A stretch of 64,000 nucleotides of DNA from Novosphingobium panipatense. Lineage in GTDB: Bacteria; Pseudomonadota; Alphaproteobacteria; Sphingomonadales; Sphingomonadaceae. Positions 42,665 through 53,721 of this stretch are shown here, piece by piece (the stretch's first letter is position 1; every line of letters begins with the position of its first letter). The stretch is taken from NCBI RefSeq assembly GCF_002149965.1, contig NZ_MSQB01000016.1, positions 62,001 through 126,000 on the forward strand, given 5' to 3'. Under the pieces are notes generated by a model. It was given only the letters and a program-made list of their open reading frames with translations. It was not told where the DNA came from and made no database searches. The position numbers were made by a program, and so were the translations under genes.

Positions 42665-45151
42665 ATGCGATTCTCGAAATCCGTCCTGTTCGCGTCGACG
42701 GCGCTGACGATCGGCCTATGCGCCCAACCCGCCACCGCGCAGGAAGCCCCGGCTACCCCTGCACCAGAGCAGGTGCAGCAACAGGCAGGCGGCATCCACG
42801 ACATCATCGTCACGGCCCGCAAGCGGCAGGAAACCGCGCAGGACGTGCCGGTGGCCGTCACCGCCATCTCCGCCGAGCAGATCACCTCGCGCGACATCAC
42901 CAGCGTAGAGAAGATCGCCGCGATCGCGCCCCAGTTCAACGTCGGCCGCGCCTCCAACGGTTCCGGCGCGCAGCTTACCTTGCGCGGCATCGGTTCCTCC
43001 TCCACCTCGATCGGCATCGAGCAATCGGTGGCGGTCGTCGTGGACGGCGCCTATTACGGCCAGGGCCGCGTGATCCAGGAGGGTTTCTTCGACCTCGCCC
43101 GGGTGGAAGTGCTCAAGGGCCCGCAGGCGCTGTTCTTCGGCAAGAACGCCACGGCCGGGGTCATCTCCATCACCACTGCCGATCCTACCCCGACGCCCGA
43201 GTTCCAGATCAAGGGCGGCTACGAATTCCGCAGCCAGCAATGGCGGGTCGAGAGTTATGCCTCGCTGCCGCTGACCGAGACCCTCGGCTTCCGACTGGCC
43301 GCGCGCTATTCGAAGATGGAGGGCGGCTATTACCGCAACGTCGCCGACGACATCGTCTATACCGAGGTGGACTCGGTCAGCGTCCTTGCGGGCGGAAACG
43401 GCGATCCCACCTCGCACATTGCCGCACCCGCCGCGCACAAGGCGCCGGGCGAGGAGGAATTCCTGGCCCGCGCCACGCTGAAATGGGAGCCGACCAGCCG
43501 CCTCACCGTCAGCCTCAAGGGCAATGTCGACTTCAACACCGTCAACAATTCCTCGTGGAACTATGTCGCCTTCGCCTGCGGCGACGGAGATACCTCGCAG
43601 CTCAACGGCTATGCCTGCGGCAAGCATTTCGTGACCCACCAGAACAACATGCCGGTAGACGTCGCCGCCGGATTTCCCTTCGCCAAGCAGAACGGCGCGC
43701 TCTACAACCGCTATCGTTCGGCGGGCGGCACCCTCAACGTGACATACGATGCCGACCAGCTCCAGCTGTCCTCGGTCACGAACTACCAGTGGAACAACAA
43801 CCGCTGGGCCTGCGCCTGCGACTTCCAGTCGAGCAACAGCGCGGGCGGGCCGGGCAGCAACTGGGCGACCGAAAACTCCTCATGGAAAGCGTTCAGCCAG
43901 GAGTTTCGCGCGCTGACCCAGTTCGACGGCCCGTTCAACATGATGCTGGGCATGCTCTACCAGAAGACCCGCCGCGATTTCGAGCAATACGTCCTCACCG
44001 GCGGCGTTTCCAATTCCGCCGCACCGGCCGGGCTGGAGCATGTCGCCACGGCCAAGACCAGCTTCACCAAGGGCGAGACCATGGCCGTCTTCGGCCAGAT
44101 GACCTACAAGATCCTCCCCACGCTGGAACTGGCAGGCGGCGTGCGCTATTCCGACGAGACCAAGAACAGCTACTTCACCCAGTTCTACAACAACCCGCTG
44201 GTCACCAGCATCTTCCGCGACCAGTTCGACCCGGACGGCCTGGGCGAAGTGACCGCGCGCCAGCATTTCACCAACTGGTCCCCCGAAGCCACGCTGACCT
44301 GGAAACCGACCGACGACCTCATGGTCTACGGCGCCTACAAGACCGCCTACAAGTCGGGCGGGTTCTCCAACGGCGGCATCAATTCGAAGTTCTCGACCGA
44401 TCCGACGGCCGACCTGACATTCGATCCCGAGAAGGCGGAAGGCTTCGAACTGGGCTTCAAGTCCACCCTGCTGGACCGCCAGCTTCGCTTCAACGTCACC
44501 GCCTTCAACTACAAGTACAGGAACCTGCAGGTCGACTTCTTCAACTCACCTATCTTCGCCTTCCAGACGCTCACCGCCGATGCCCGGACCAAGGGCGTGG
44601 AAGCCGAGTTCCAGTTCGCCCCCAACGGCGTCCCGGGCCTCGACCTTCACGGTTCGGTGAACTACGACAAGGCGCGCTATACCGACTTCCCGCTCGCCCC
44701 CTGCTATGCCGGACAGACCCCGGCCGAAGGCTGCAACCTGGCGGGCAACTCCCGGCAGGACCTTGGCGGCCAGTCGCTCTCCGTCGCCCCGCGCTGGACC
44801 GGCAATCTCGGCGTCAACTACGAGATGTCGGTCGGCACATCGATGAAGCTGGGCATGAACGTCGACGCCCGGTATTCGGGCAGTTACCTTGCCTCCGCCT
44901 TCGGCAATCCCCTGTCGCGGCAGGGCGAATACGTGACGCTCGACGCCGGCTTGCGCTTCGGCGCCGAGGACGACAACTGGCAGGTGGCCGTGATCGGCAA
45001 GAACCTCACCAACCAGTTCTACGTCACCGGCGTGGTGGACGGCCCCTCTACCGGGAGCGGCACCGGCACCCCGGCGGGCATCAAGGCCGACCAGCTCGGC
45101 TTCGGCACCCTGCCCCGCACGGTCATGGTGGAAGTGACCAAGAAGTTCTGA
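42665..45151 (+). CDS. TonB-dependent receptor (2 of two catabolic receptors)
   Basis: 828 residues; ATG six bases after GGGAGGTC. Signal peptide (ends PATAQ), TonB box DIIVTARKR at about 45, plug signature VEVLKGPQALFFGKNATAG, barrel to VMVEVTKKF with terminal Phe. The KNATAG plug variant is common in sphingomonad receptors linked to aromatic or terpenoid uptake. It ends just before a full-length palindromic terminator element. Confidence 0.93.
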   Translation: MRFSKSVLFASTALTIGLCAQPATAQEAPATPAPEQVQQQAGGIHDIIVTARKRQETAQDVPVAVTAISAEQITSRDITSVEKIAAIAPQFNVGRASNGSGAQLTLRGIGSSSTSIGIEQSVAVVVDGAYYGQGRVIQEGFFDLARVEVLKGPQALFFGKNATAGVISITTADPTPTPEFQIKGGYEFRSQQWRVESYASLPLTETLGFRLAARYSKMEGGYYRNVADDIVYTEVDSVSVLAGGNGDPTSHIAAPAAHKAPGEEEFLARATLKWEPTSRLTVSLKGNVDFNTVNNSSWNYVAFACGDGDTSQLNGYACGKHFVTHQNNMPVDVAAGFPFAKQNGALYNRYRSAGGTLNVTYDADQLQLSSVTNYQWNNNRWACACDFQSSNSAGGPGSNWATENSSWKAFSQEFRALTQFDGPFNMMLGMLYQKTRRDFEQYVLTGGVSNSAAPAGLEHVATAKTSFTKGETMAVFGQMTYKILPTLELAGGVRYSDETKNSYFTQFYNNPLVTSIFRDQFDPDGLGEVTARQHFTNWSPEATLTWKPTDDLMVYGAYKTAYKSGGFSNGGINSKFSTDPTADLTFDPEKAEGFELGFKSTLLDRQLRFNVTAFNYKYRNLQVDFFNSPIFAFQTLTADARTKGVEAEFQFAPNGVPGLDLHGSVNYDKARYTDFPLAPCYAGQTPAEGCNLAGNSRQDLGGQSLSVAPRWTGNLGVNYEMSVGTSMKLGMNVDARYSGSYLASAFGNPLSRQGEYVTLDAGLRFGAEDDNWQVAVIGKNLTNQFYVTGVVDGPSTGSGTGTPAGIKADQLGFGTLPRTVMVEVTKKF

Positions 45152-45159
45152 TGAAAGTC

Positions 45160-45306
45160 GTTTTGAAAAATGCCCGAAAGAGGGCATTTTTAAACGGCAC
45201 CGGCCCACGCCCCCACCCGACCTCCCATCTAGGATACACTGAGTGGGAGGTCGGGTGGGGGCGTGGGCCGGTGCCGCAAAATCCGCCGCAGGCGGATTTT
45301 CAAAAC
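45160..45306. repeat. Terminator-associated palindromic element, full copy B
   Basis: Ten-base ends GTTTTGAAAA / TTTTCAAAAC. Inside: hairpin AAAAATGCCC / GGGCATTTTT (45166-45191); a perfect 33-bp-arm palindrome (45195-45227 and 45244-45276) with a loop containing AGGATACAC; then hairpin AAAATCCGCC / GGCGGATTTT (45278-45300). The right end overlaps and supplies the TGA stop (45300-45302) of the soluble receptor gene. Confidence 0.85.
45166..45191. terminator. Bidirectional intrinsic terminator (in element B)
   Basis: Ten-base stem AAAAATGCCC / GGGCATTTTT, loop of six; 15 bp after the TonB receptor stop. Confidence 0.8.
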
Positions 45307-47093
45307 AATCCATCATCGAAATCGTCGTCGTCAAGGTCGAACGGGTCTGAAGCCGGCGCGGCGGCGGTTTCGCCGCCGGGCTGGAATGCGCGGTGTACCT
45401 CGCGTTCGCGCGCCATGGTGTAGCGCGCCGCGATCGCAGCGAGCAGGTCGCCCAGCGCCGTCAGGGCTTCCCCGGAAATGGCGGGTTCCGCCAGATCGGG
45501 TATCTCGCGCCCGAACTGCGAGAGGCGTTCCGTGATCGCCGCCAGCGGCCCGCCGACATCCTCCTCGCAGTCGATCTTGCCGGTGGTATCCTCCAGAATC
45601 TCCGCGACCGAGGAAGCGCCTTCGTCCAGTTCGGACAGGCCCGAGCGCATGCGCTGCCCCCCGTCCCTGATGCAGCCGAGCGATTCCGCCAGAGCCGCAC
45701 CGGCATCGACGCCCGCATCTTCTTCCGAACCGCGAATGACGGTAGCCGCCACGGTCAGTCCGTCGAAGGAGCGCGCGATGCCCGAGGCGATCGTCGCCAA
45801 CGTGGCGGCGAAACCGCGAATTTCGGAGGCGACGACGGCAAGCCCACGTCCCTCGGGACCCATGCGATAGCAGCGCAGATCGGTGTTCCAGGCCATCTGC
45901 TGGACATCGCTGGTAATGCGATGGACCGTCGCCAGCCGCTGCGACAGGTTCTCGGCCGTCGTGGAGGCCAGGCTGCTGAGGCGGCCGGAGCGGGCATCGG
46001 CTTCGCGCAGGCTCTCGGTCACGCTCGTCACTTCCGCCACGCTCTGCTCAAGCTGGTGGAGAAACGGACCTTCTCCCTCGCTCTCGGCCTCGCGCAAGTC
46101 GAGCAGGCTCGCCGCGCTCGGTCCGATGCCGCGCAGGCTGCTGGCGAGCAGGCGGGATTCGCGCTGGAACGTCTCCAGCGTGTCGGCGGCCTGGGCCGCC
46201 AGCAAGGCGACCGCGTGATCCGCCAGCTGGCCCGCGACTTCGTCCGCAAGCGCGCCGGGCGCGGCGAGGAAGGCATCGACGTCCTGCAGTCCGTCCGCGA
46301 GATGCTCCAGCCGCTGGCGGGTGCTGTCGCCCACCTGCAGCGCGCCAAGCGCGGTGCCGACCTGGGCACGGATATGGCGCGCCACTTCGGCGATCCGCAA
46401 GGCCCGCTCCGCGAGTTCGAGCTGGTGCTGCTGCAAGGCCACGGCATCGCCGGAAAGCTTGCGCGGGATATGGGGGATGACCAGGGCGCATTCCCCGGCC
46501 AGCTGGCGTTCGACCTCGAACATCGCGGGCACGGCTTCGGCCAGCCAGACGATCTCCCGCGCCAGCGCTTCCATCTCGGTCTCGCCCAGGTCCAGCTTCA
46601 CGAACATGGTATCGGCAAAGCTGGAGAAATCGCCCGTTCCCGCCGCCGCGACCTTTATGTTGAGCCCACAGATGCGCAGGAAACTGAGCGTGCGGTTGAC
46701 CTGATCGATCTGGTGCGAAAGCGCGGCGCTGGCCTGCTCGATCGCCACCAGCGCTTCCTTGCGCGTGGCCTGGATCGCGGGCAGCCGGGTCAGCCGCTCC
46801 GCCGTACGCCGCATGGAATCCACCGCGGCATCGGCGGCGTCACGCTCGAAGGCGTTCGTCACGTTTTCCAGCGCCCCGATCAGGCCCTCGACGATCTCGT
46901 AGGCCCGCGCCAGCGCGGTGCCCGCCGCCACGAAGCGCGCGTCGAGACCTCCGGCGATCCCGGCCAGCGCCTCGCCCAGTTCGGCCAGCGAAAGGCCGGT
47001 CGCGGCGGCATGTTCGGGCATTTCCCCCGGAATCGCGGCGCGTTGCAAGGTGTCCTCCTGAATCTGTTCGGGGCAGTAAGCGGTTGTCGTCAT
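45300..47093 (-). CDS. Soluble methyl-accepting-chemotaxis-like protein
   Basis: 597 residues without a signal peptide or membrane segment, almost entirely helical. The C-terminal third carries GPEGRGLAVVASEIRGFAA, the hairpin-tip region where MCPs contact CheA/CheW, flanked by long heptad-rich arms. The acidic tail (DDDDFDDGLF) is unusual. As last gene of the che operon it probably is a cytoplasmic receptor or scaffold, comparable in position, though reversed, to the soluble IcpA of rhizobial che operons. Its stop codon is supplied by the palindromic element B. Confidence 0.75.
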   Translation of the reverse strand: MTTTAYCPEQIQEDTLQRAAIPGEMPEHAAATGLSLAELGEALAGIAGGLDARFVAAGTALARAYEIVEGLIGALENVTNAFERDAADAAVDSMRRTAERLTRLPAIQATRKEALVAIEQASAALSHQIDQVNRTLSFLRICGLNIKVAAAGTGDFSSFADTMFVKLDLGETEMEALAREIVWLAEAVPAMFEVERQLAGECALVIPHIPRKLSGDAVALQQHQLELAERALRIAEVARHIRAQVGTALGALQVGDSTRQRLEHLADGLQDVDAFLAAPGALADEVAGQLADHAVALLAAQAADTLETFQRESRLLASSLRGIGPSAASLLDLREAESEGEGPFLHQLEQSVAEVTSVTESLREADARSGRLSSLASTTAENLSQRLATVHRITSDVQQMAWNTDLRCYRMGPEGRGLAVVASEIRGFAATLATIASGIARSFDGLTVAATVIRGSEEDAGVDAGAALAESLGCIRDGGQRMRSGLSELDEGASSVAEILEDTTGKIDCEEDVGGPLAAITERLSQFGREIPDLAEPAISGEALTALGDLLAAIAARYTMAREREVHRAFQPGGETAAAPASDPFDLDDDDFDDGLF

Positions 47094-47114
47094 CGGCCGG
47101 CCGTCTTTTGTTTC

Positions 47115-48203
47115 TTATCGATTGGTTGCAGCGAGCAGTTCGCGGGCGATGGCGCCCAGCGGGACCACCCGGTCCGCCGCGCCGCGCGCAATGGCTTCCT
47201 TCGGCATGCCGAACACGATCGAGGTCGCCTCGTCCTGCGCGAAAGTGCGGGCGCCCGCCTGCTTCATTTCGAGCAGGCCCCGCGCCCCGTCGTCGCCCAT
47301 GCCGGTCATGATCACGCCCACCGCGTTCGAGCCCGCTGAGCGCGCGGCCGAGCGGAACAGCACGTCCACCGAGGGACGGTGCCGCGAAACCAGCGGGCCG
47401 TCCTTGACCGCGACATGATAGCGCGCGCCCTGCCGTTCCAGCATCAGGTGCTTGCCGCCCGGCGCGATCAGGACATGGCCGCGCAGCACCGGATCGCCGT
47501 CCACCGCTTCCTTCACGTCCACTTCGCACAGGCCATTGAGGCGCTTGGCGAAGGCGCGGGTGAAGTTCTCCGGCATGTGCTGCACCACGACGACGCCCGG
47601 CGCATTGGCGGGCAAGGCCTCCAGCACTTCGCGAAGGGCCTCGGTGCCCCCGGTCGAGGCGCCCAGGCAGACCACCATCTCGGTGGTGCGGCTCATCGCC
47701 CGGCCGCTCGGGGGGGGCAGCACGGCATCGGCGGTGAGCTTCTTCTGCGGACCTTCGGGCTTTGCCTCGCGCGTGGCGGGACGTCCGCGAACCCTTGCGC
47801 GGGAGGCGCCCTTCACGACGTCGCGGATCTGGAGGTTGTGCTCGGCCAGATGGTCGGCCACGCCGATGCGCGGCTTCAGGATCACGTCCACCGCGCCCGC
47901 TTCCATGGCCTGGAGCAGCGTTTCCGACCCTTCCTCGGTCAGCGACGAACACATGACCACCGGCACCGGGCACTGCGACATCAGCTTGCGCAGGAACGTG
48001 ATGCCGTCCATGCGCGGCATCTCGACGTCGAGGGTGATGACGTCGGGCACTTCCTCCTGGATACGGCGCGCGGCGCTGAACGGGTCGGGCGCCGAACCGA
48101 TCACCTCGATCTCGGGATCCTCCTGGAGGATCGCGGTCATCGTCTGGCGCACGCTGGCGGAATCGTCGATCACGAGGACGCGGATCTTCCTGCTCGCAAG
48201 CAT
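47115..48203 (-). CDS. cheB: CheB, protein-glutamate methylesterase
   Basis: 362 residues. Receiver domain at about 8-125 with D13/D14 and phospho-acceptor D59 ([11 protein letters not shown]), a linker, then the esterase domain with the catalytic Ser in [12 protein letters not shown], His in [11 protein letters not shown] and Asp in [12 protein letters not shown]. Removes methyl groups from, and deamidates, MCP side chains when phosphorylated by CheA. Follows cheR by 4 bp. Confidence 0.95.
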   Translation of the reverse strand: MLASRKIRVLVIDDSASVRQTMTAILQEDPEIEVIGSAPDPFSAARRIQEEVPDVITLDVEMPRMDGITFLRKLMSQCPVPVVMCSSLTEEGSETLLQAMEAGAVDVILKPRIGVADHLAEHNLQIRDVVKGASRARVRGRPATREAKPEGPQKKLTADAVLPPPSGRAMSRTTEMVVCLGASTGGTEALREVLEALPANAPGVVVVQHMPENFTRAFAKRLNGLCEVDVKEAVDGDPVLRGHVLIAPGGKHLMLERQGARYHVAVKDGPLVSRHRPSVDVLFRSAARSAGSNAVGVIMTGMGDDGARGLLEMKQAGARTFAQDEATSIVFGMPKEAIARGAADRVVPLGAIARELLAATNR

Positions 48204-48207
48204 GGCC

Positions 48208-49119
48208 TCAGTCCTTCCGAAACACGGTATTGGCCACTTGCGTCAGCGGCAGGTCGTGCCCGGTGATCGATTCCGAGTGTCCGAGGAACAGGTGGCCGCC
48301 CTGCTTCAGGCAATCGACGAGCCGCGAGACCACCTGCCGCTGTGTCGGCTTGTCGAAATAGATCAGCACGTTGCGGCAGAAGATCAGGTGCATGGGCTCT
48401 CCCACCGGATAGCGCTCGTCCATCAGGTTGAGCCGGGCGAAGCCGATCGCGCTGCGCAGGGCGGGCACCATGCGCACGTCACGCCGGGCCAGATCGCGCG
48501 GGAACATCACATATTTGCGCTGCAGCGCCTCGGGCACGGGATCGACCAGCTCCGCCGGATAGATGCCGCTGCGCGCGGTCTCCAGCACGTCGGTGTCGAG
48601 ATCGGTGGCCAGGATGCCATAGGCGGGGCCGCCCCGGTTCTCGGCATGATCGTCCAGCACCATGGCCAGGGTATAGGGTTCCGGCCCGGTCGAGCAGGCG
48701 GCGCTCCAGGCCCGGATCGTGCGGACGCCGCGCGCGGTCATGTCCGGCAGGATCACCTTGCTCAGGTACTCGAAATGGCCCGGTTCGCGGAAGAAGTCGG
48801 TCTTGTTGGTCGTCACCGCGTTGATCAGCGACAGGCCTTCCGCCGCGAGATTCTCGGCGGCGAAGATATAGTCGCAGTAGTCGTCCAGCGTGGGTGCGCC
48901 GATCGTCCGCTGGCGGCGGCGCAGGCGGCCTTCGAGCATGGTCTTCTTGCTCTCGGGCATCTTGATGCCGGAATATTCGTAGATATAGGCCGCCAGCCGC
49001 GCGAAGTTGCGCTTGCTCATCGGGTCTCCGGCATGGGGATTTCCGCCCATCGTGCTTCCGGCGGAAGCTACCCCGGAACTGGAGCTGGAACTGCGACTGG
49101 CTAAAGCGGCGGCGGTCAT
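48208..49119 (-). CDS. cheR: CheR, MCP methyltransferase
   Basis: 303 residues as read from the ATG at 49119, but the first 33 residues are a serine-rich low-complexity run, so the true start may be the ATG at 49020 ([18 protein letters not shown]), giving 270 residues, nearer the family norm. Substrate/SAM features: [35 protein letters not shown] and [16 protein letters not shown]. Transfers methyl groups from SAM to glutamates of MCPs. Confidence 0.93.
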   Translation of the reverse strand: MTAAALASRSSSSSSGVASAGSTMGGNPHAGDPMSKRNFARLAAYIYEYSGIKMPESKKTMLEGRLRRRQRTIGAPTLDDYCDYIFAAENLAAEGLSLINAVTTNKTDFFREPGHFEYLSKVILPDMTARGVRTIRAWSAACSTGPEPYTLAMVLDDHAENRGGPAYGILATDLDTDVLETARSGIYPAELVDPVPEALQRKYVMFPRDLARRDVRMVPALRSAIGFARLNLMDERYPVGEPMHLIFCRNVLIYFDKPTQRQVVSRLVDCLKQGGHLFLGHSESITGHDLPLTQVANTVFRKD

Positions 49120-49150
49120 CTGCGCGGCTCCGGGATAGAGTAAAGAAGGT

Positions 49151-49627
49151 TCAGGCGGCGGCGGCGGAGAGGCGCGAGGCTTCCTCCGCCGAGAAGATGC
49201 GCGCCATGTCCACCAGCACGGTGAAGCCCTCGTCGCGCTTCACCACGCCGCCGATATATTCGGACGGCCAGCGCACCCCCACGTCGGGTGCCCCGCCGAT
49301 CTGGTCGAGACGGAAGCTGGTGACCTCGATCACCCGGTCCACCACCAGCCCCAGCACCAGCACGCGGTCCTCCAGCGGGATATCCGCCACCAGGATGCGC
49401 GTGGCCGGGGTGGGCTCCACCGGCGGCAGGCCCAGCCGCAGGCGCAGGTCTATCGTGGTCACGCCTTCGCCGCGCATGTCGGTCAGGCCGAGCAGATAGT
49501 CCGGCCCGCCCGGAATGCGGAAGGTTTCCCGGTAGTCGAGGATCTCGCGGACCAGTGCCACCGGCACCGCGAAGATCTCCGCCCCCAGGCCGAACGTGAC
49601 GGCCTGGATTTCGGACGCCTCGGTCAT
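49151..49627 (-). CDS. cheW: CheW, chemotaxis coupling protein (1)
   Basis: 158 residues with the CheW beta-barrel pattern: [42 protein letters not shown] and [11 protein letters not shown]. Couples receptors to CheA. Start overlaps the MCP stop (ATGA). Confidence 0.92.
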   Translation of the reverse strand: MTEASEIQAVTFGLGAEIFAVPVALVREILDYRETFRIPGGPDYLLGLTDMRGEGVTTIDLRLRLGLPPVEPTPATRILVADIPLEDRVLVLGLVVDRVIEVTSFRLDQIGGAPDVGVRWPSEYIGGVVKRDEGFTVLVDMARIFSAEEASRLSAAAA

Positions 49628-51414
49628 GCCGCGTGCATCCCGAAGGCGTCGTCGTGGTCGTCCGGTCCGCCCATGGCGAGATCCAGAGCGAAGCCGTTGC
49701 TCCTGGGCTGGCCGTTCGCGGGCACCGGGCGCTTCACAGGCGCCTTGATGGCCGCCTTGATCGGGGCCGCCTTGCGCACGCCCGCGCTGCGAACGGGCTT
49801 TCCGGCATCGTCGACGCGGAAGTAGGAGATGCTCGCCTGAAGCTCCTCGGCCTGGGCCGCGAGTTCTTCCGAGGTGGAGGAGATCTGCTCCGATGCCCCG
49901 GCGTTCTGCTGGGTCACCTGGTCGAGCTGCTGGATCGCCTGGTTGATCTGGCCCGCACCGATGTCCTGTTCACGGCAGGCGGCGCTGATTTCCGAGATCA
50001 GTTCGGCCGTGCGGCGAATGTCCGGCACCAGCCTGGAGAGCATGTCGCCCGCCTCGGTGGCGGCATCGACGGTGTTCGACGAAACCGCGCTGATCTCCGC
50101 CGCCGCGCCCTGGCTGCGTTCGGCCAGCTTGCGCACTTCCGAAGCGACGACCGCGAAGCCACGGCCATGTTCGCCCGCGCGCGCCGCCTCGACGGCTGCG
50201 TTCAGCGCCAGAAGGTCGGTCTGGCGGGCGATTTCCTGGACGATGCCGATCTTCTCGGCGATCGTGCGCATGGCGCCGACGGCGCGGTCCACCGCCACGC
50301 CGCTGGCTTCGGCGTCCTGTGCGGACTGGCGGGCGATCTTCTCGGTCTGGGCGGCGTTCTCGGCGTTCTGCTTGATGTTGGCCGACATCTCTTCCATCGA
50401 GGCCGAAGCCTGCTCGGCGGCGGCGGCCTGCTCGGTCGCGCCCTGCGAGACCTGTTCGGACGTTGAGGACAGTTCCTGGCTGCCGCTGGCGACATTGTTG
50501 GCGGCCACGGTCGCATCGCCGACCACGCCGCGCAGGCGATCGATCATGCGGACCAGCGCATGGCCCAGCGTATCCTTGTCGGACAGCGGCTTGTGGGTGA
50601 CGGTCAGGTCGCCGTCGGCGATCTTGTCGGCCAGGCCCGCGCTGACGCGCAAGTTGGCGGTCATCCGGTTGACGGTATCGACCAGGTCCTTGATCTCGTC
50701 GTTCGAGGTCACTTCCACGTCGTTGTCGAGATCGCCGATGGCTACCGCGTTGATCGCATTGCCCACCCGGCCGAGGCCGCGCGAGACGATCAGCGAGATC
50801 CATACCGCGCCCACCAGCGCGCCGATGATGGCGACGGCGGCCACGGTAAGCAGCGTGGCGCGGGCCGAGGCGTAGAGCGCGTCGGTCTGCTTGTCGACCT
50901 GCTGCATGTCGTCGCGGGCGCGCTCCACCAGATCGTCGGTCTGCTTGCTGACGCGGTCGAGCACGGCACGGGCGCTACCCAGCGCCAGCACGGCGGCTTC
51001 CGCGTTCTGCCCACCTCTCGCCAGGGTGCGGATGCGGGTATCGAGCGGCTTGAAGTTCTCGAAGGAGGTCCGCATCTCGCGCCAGGTCTGCTTGGCCTCG
51101 GGCGCCGAATTGGCTTCGCCCTCATCCAGCAGGCGGTCGAATTCGGTCATCGAACGACTGGCCTTGTCGTCGAATTCCTTCATCAGTTCCGGGTCGTCGG
51201 TCATCGTCATGGAGCGCTCGTTGCGCGAGAGCGTGCCGAACACGACCTGCACCTGCTGCGCCCGGTCGAGGCGGGCGGCCGGACCGTTGATGAGATCGGT
51301 GATCGCGGTGTTGAGCGTGCTGAGGCGGGTCAGGCTGACGCCGACGACCACCGCAAGCAGGATCAGGATGATGGCGAAGGTAACGCCCAGCTTCATTTTT
51401 ATCGTTGCGCGCAT
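49624..51414 (-). CDS. Methyl-accepting chemotaxis protein (1)
   Basis: 596 residues. First membrane segment about 8-30, a four-helix periplasmic sensor of the 4HB_MCP type (about 31-190), second membrane segment about 190-212, then two consecutive HAMP-like segments and the signalling domain with [19 protein letters not shown] and [18 protein letters not shown]. The C-terminus (GMHAA) lacks a CheB/CheR-docking NWETF-type pentapeptide. Ligand unknown. Confidence 0.93.
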   Translation of the reverse strand: MRATIKMKLGVTFAIILILLAVVVGVSLTRLSTLNTAITDLINGPAARLDRAQQVQVVFGTLSRNERSMTMTDDPELMKEFDDKASRSMTEFDRLLDEGEANSAPEAKQTWREMRTSFENFKPLDTRIRTLARGGQNAEAAVLALGSARAVLDRVSKQTDDLVERARDDMQQVDKQTDALYASARATLLTVAAVAIIGALVGAVWISLIVSRGLGRVGNAINAVAIGDLDNDVEVTSNDEIKDLVDTVNRMTANLRVSAGLADKIADGDLTVTHKPLSDKDTLGHALVRMIDRLRGVVGDATVAANNVASGSQELSSTSEQVSQGATEQAAAAEQASASMEEMSANIKQNAENAAQTEKIARQSAQDAEASGVAVDRAVGAMRTIAEKIGIVQEIARQTDLLALNAAVEAARAGEHGRGFAVVASEVRKLAERSQGAAAEISAVSSNTVDAATEAGDMLSRLVPDIRRTAELISEISAACREQDIGAGQINQAIQQLDQVTQQNAGASEQISSTSEELAAQAEELQASISYFRVDDAGKPVRSAGVRKAAPIKAAIKAPVKRPVPANGQPRSNGFALDLAMGGPDDHDDAFGMHAA

Positions 51415-51483
51415 GACAATGGGAACCCTGGAAACGGGATTGGGGGGAAGGTCGGTAAGGAAGGAACGTGAGGAAGCGGGGCG

Positions 51484-53175
51484 TCAGGCCGCGTGGGTGC
51501 TGAACGCCTCGTCCTCGCTGTCGGGACCGCCGGTCGAGAGATCGAGCGCGAAACCGCGAGCGCGGGCCTGCTGATCGGCCACCGAGAGCCCCCGGCTGCC
51601 GCGCGCGGGCGCTGCCGACCTGCGGGGCGCAGGTGCAGCTGCCATCTGGCGGACCGCGACCGTCGCGGGCTTGCGGGAACGGCCGCTTTCCGACGTGCGG
51701 AAATAGGCGATCGAGGCCTGAAGCTCTTCCGCCTGCGCGGCCAGCTCTTCCGACGTGGTCGAGATCTGCTCCGATGCCCCGGCGTTCTGCTGGGTCACCT
51801 GATCGAGCTGCTGGATCGCCTCGTTGATCTGGGCGGCGCCGATGTCCTGTTCGCGGCAGGCCACGCTGATTTCGGAAACCAGTTCGGCGGTGCGGCGGAT
51901 ATCGGGCACCAGCCGGGTGAGCATGTCGCCCGCCTCGGCTGCGGCCTGCACCGTTTCGGTGGAGACGGCGCTGATCTCGGCGGCGGCGTGCTGGCTGCGT
52001 TCGGCCAGCTTGCGCACTTCCGAGGCCACGACCGCGAAGCCACGGCCATGCTCGCCCGCACGCGCCGCTTCTACGGCTGCGTTCAGCGCCAGCAGGTCGG
52101 TCTGGCGGGCGATTTCCTGGACGATGCCGATCTTCTCGGCAATCGTGCGCATGGCGCCGACGGCCCGCTCCACGGCAACGCCGCTCGATTCCGCATCCTT
52201 GGAGGACTGGCGGGCGATCTTCTCGGTCTGGGCCGCGTTGTCGGCGTTCTGCTTGATGTTGGCGGCCATCTCTTCCATCGAGGCCGAAGCCTGCTCGGCG
52301 GCGGCGGCCTGCTCGGTCGCGCCCTGCGAGACCTGCTCGGAATTGGCAGAAAGCTCCTGGCTGCCCGCCGAAACGTTCTCGGCCGCCACATTGGCATCGC
52401 CCACCACGCCGCGCAGGCGCTCGATCATCATGTTGGCATGGTTCAGCAGGTCGCCGATCTCGTCGTTGGACCTGACGTCGACCGTGCGGGTCAGGTCGCC
52501 CTCGGCCACCTGCCGCATCGCGTCACCAGCCGCCTTGAGGCCGCGTGCGATGACCAGCGAAAGATAGGCGGCGGCGGCCAGCGTGATCAGCACCGCGGCC
52601 ACGCCCATGCCGATCATCAGCGAACGGGCCGAACCGAAAGTCACTTCGGTGTCGTCGTCCGCCTTGGACATCATCCGCTGCTGGGCATCGACCAGCGTTT
52701 CCACGGTCTTGGTCACGGCCTGCGCGCGCTCACGCGATTCGCCCATGGTCAGTTCGGCCGCGGCGGCCTTGTCGCGGCTGCTGAGTTCGCTCACCTGCTG
52801 GTTCACCGGCTTGAAGGCGTTCCACTGTTCGCGCAGCTGCGCCCACGATGCACGGGTTTCGACGGAGGCGACGGCATTGGCCTGTTCCACTTCCTGCTCG
52901 ACCCGGTCGCGCCAGGTGGAAATCCGGGTTTCCAGCTCCCGCCGCTCCACCGGATCCTCGGTAAGGACGAGGTTCTTCTCGGACCGCACCATCATGCTCA
53001 CGCCGCTGTCGATCGCGCGGGCGCGGTCGAGCTGCTTGGCCGGACCCGCCACGAGGCCGCCGATGGCATCGTTGAGCGTGGTGAGGCGGGAAATGCCGAC
53101 CGCAATGGTCGCCGTCATGATGACAAGGAGGATCGCAAAGGTCCCCCACAGCTTCAGCTTGATCGTTGCACGCAT
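51484..53175 (-). CDS. Methyl-accepting chemotaxis protein (2)
   Basis: 563 residues, paralogue of the preceding MCP: same 4HB sensor layout and near-identical signalling domain, while the periplasmic part and the tail differ. It has one HAMP segment rather than two. Ends STHAA, again without a docking pentapeptide. Located 69 bp from the next MCP, in the same operon. Confidence 0.93.
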   Translation of the reverse strand: MRATIKLKLWGTFAILLVIMTATIAVGISRLTTLNDAIGGLVAGPAKQLDRARAIDSGVSMMVRSEKNLVLTEDPVERRELETRISTWRDRVEQEVEQANAVASVETRASWAQLREQWNAFKPVNQQVSELSSRDKAAAAELTMGESRERAQAVTKTVETLVDAQQRMMSKADDDTEVTFGSARSLMIGMGVAAVLITLAAAAYLSLVIARGLKAAGDAMRQVAEGDLTRTVDVRSNDEIGDLLNHANMMIERLRGVVGDANVAAENVSAGSQELSANSEQVSQGATEQAAAAEQASASMEEMAANIKQNADNAAQTEKIARQSSKDAESSGVAVERAVGAMRTIAEKIGIVQEIARQTDLLALNAAVEAARAGEHGRGFAVVASEVRKLAERSQHAAAEISAVSTETVQAAAEAGDMLTRLVPDIRRTAELVSEISVACREQDIGAAQINEAIQQLDQVTQQNAGASEQISTTSEELAAQAEELQASIAYFRTSESGRSRKPATVAVRQMAAAPAPRRSAAPARGSRGLSVADQQARARGFALDLSTGGPDSEDEAFSTHAA

Positions 53176-53188
53176 GTTGGCCCCCGCC

Positions 53189-53716
53189 TCAATGTACTGT
53201 GGATGGCTGACCGGCGGCGGAATCGCCTGCGCCGGTCAAGGAACGAAAGATCGCGGCAAGGTCGGGCAAGACGACCACGCCGTCGCGGCGGCGCACCAGC
53301 TCGCGCACGAAATCGCGGCGCCAGCGCATGCCCACGGCAGGCGGCTCCTCGCTGGCATCGCGGTCGAGCGTCGCCACTTCATGGACCTTGTCGGTGCGGA
53401 TGCCGATCTGGAACACTTCGCCTTCCGCTTCGGTCTCGATCACGACGATGCGGCTGTCCACCGTCGCCTCGGCCGCGGGCATGGCGAAGGCCAACCTCAG
53501 GTCCGCGATCGGGATGATCTTGCCGCGAAAGTTGACGACGCTGCCCAGCAGGGGCGCGGCGCCGGGCACGCCGGTTTCCGGCAGAAGGTCCAGGATCTCG
53601 CGGACCAGCGTGGCCTCCAGCGCGAAAGTCTCCTCGCCGAGGTTGAAAGTCAGCACTTCGAGACGGCCTTCGCCATCCCACTGCGTGGAAGTCGATGCAG
53701 GAATGGATTCTGGCAT
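53189..53716 (-). CDS. cheW: CheW, chemotaxis coupling protein (2)
   Basis: 175 residues. CheW fold: [45 protein letters not shown] and [15 protein letters not shown]. Lies between cheA and the first MCP. Presence of two CheW proteins suggests an array in which each prefers a different receptor, or coupling to the soluble receptor. Confidence 0.92.
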   Translation of the reverse strand: MPESIPASTSTQWDGEGRLEVLTFNLGEETFALEATLVREILDLLPETGVPGAAPLLGSVVNFRGKIIPIADLRLAFAMPAAEATVDSRIVVIETEAEGEVFQIGIRTDKVHEVATLDRDASEEPPAVGMRWRRDFVRELVRRRDGVVVLPDLAAIFRSLTGAGDSAAGQPSTVH

Positions 53717-53721
53717 TGTGC

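Noticed and set aside
45393..47339. 648-codon plus-strand frame opposite the soluble chemoreceptor
   Set aside because: Arg/Gln-rich antisense frame with no domain pattern.
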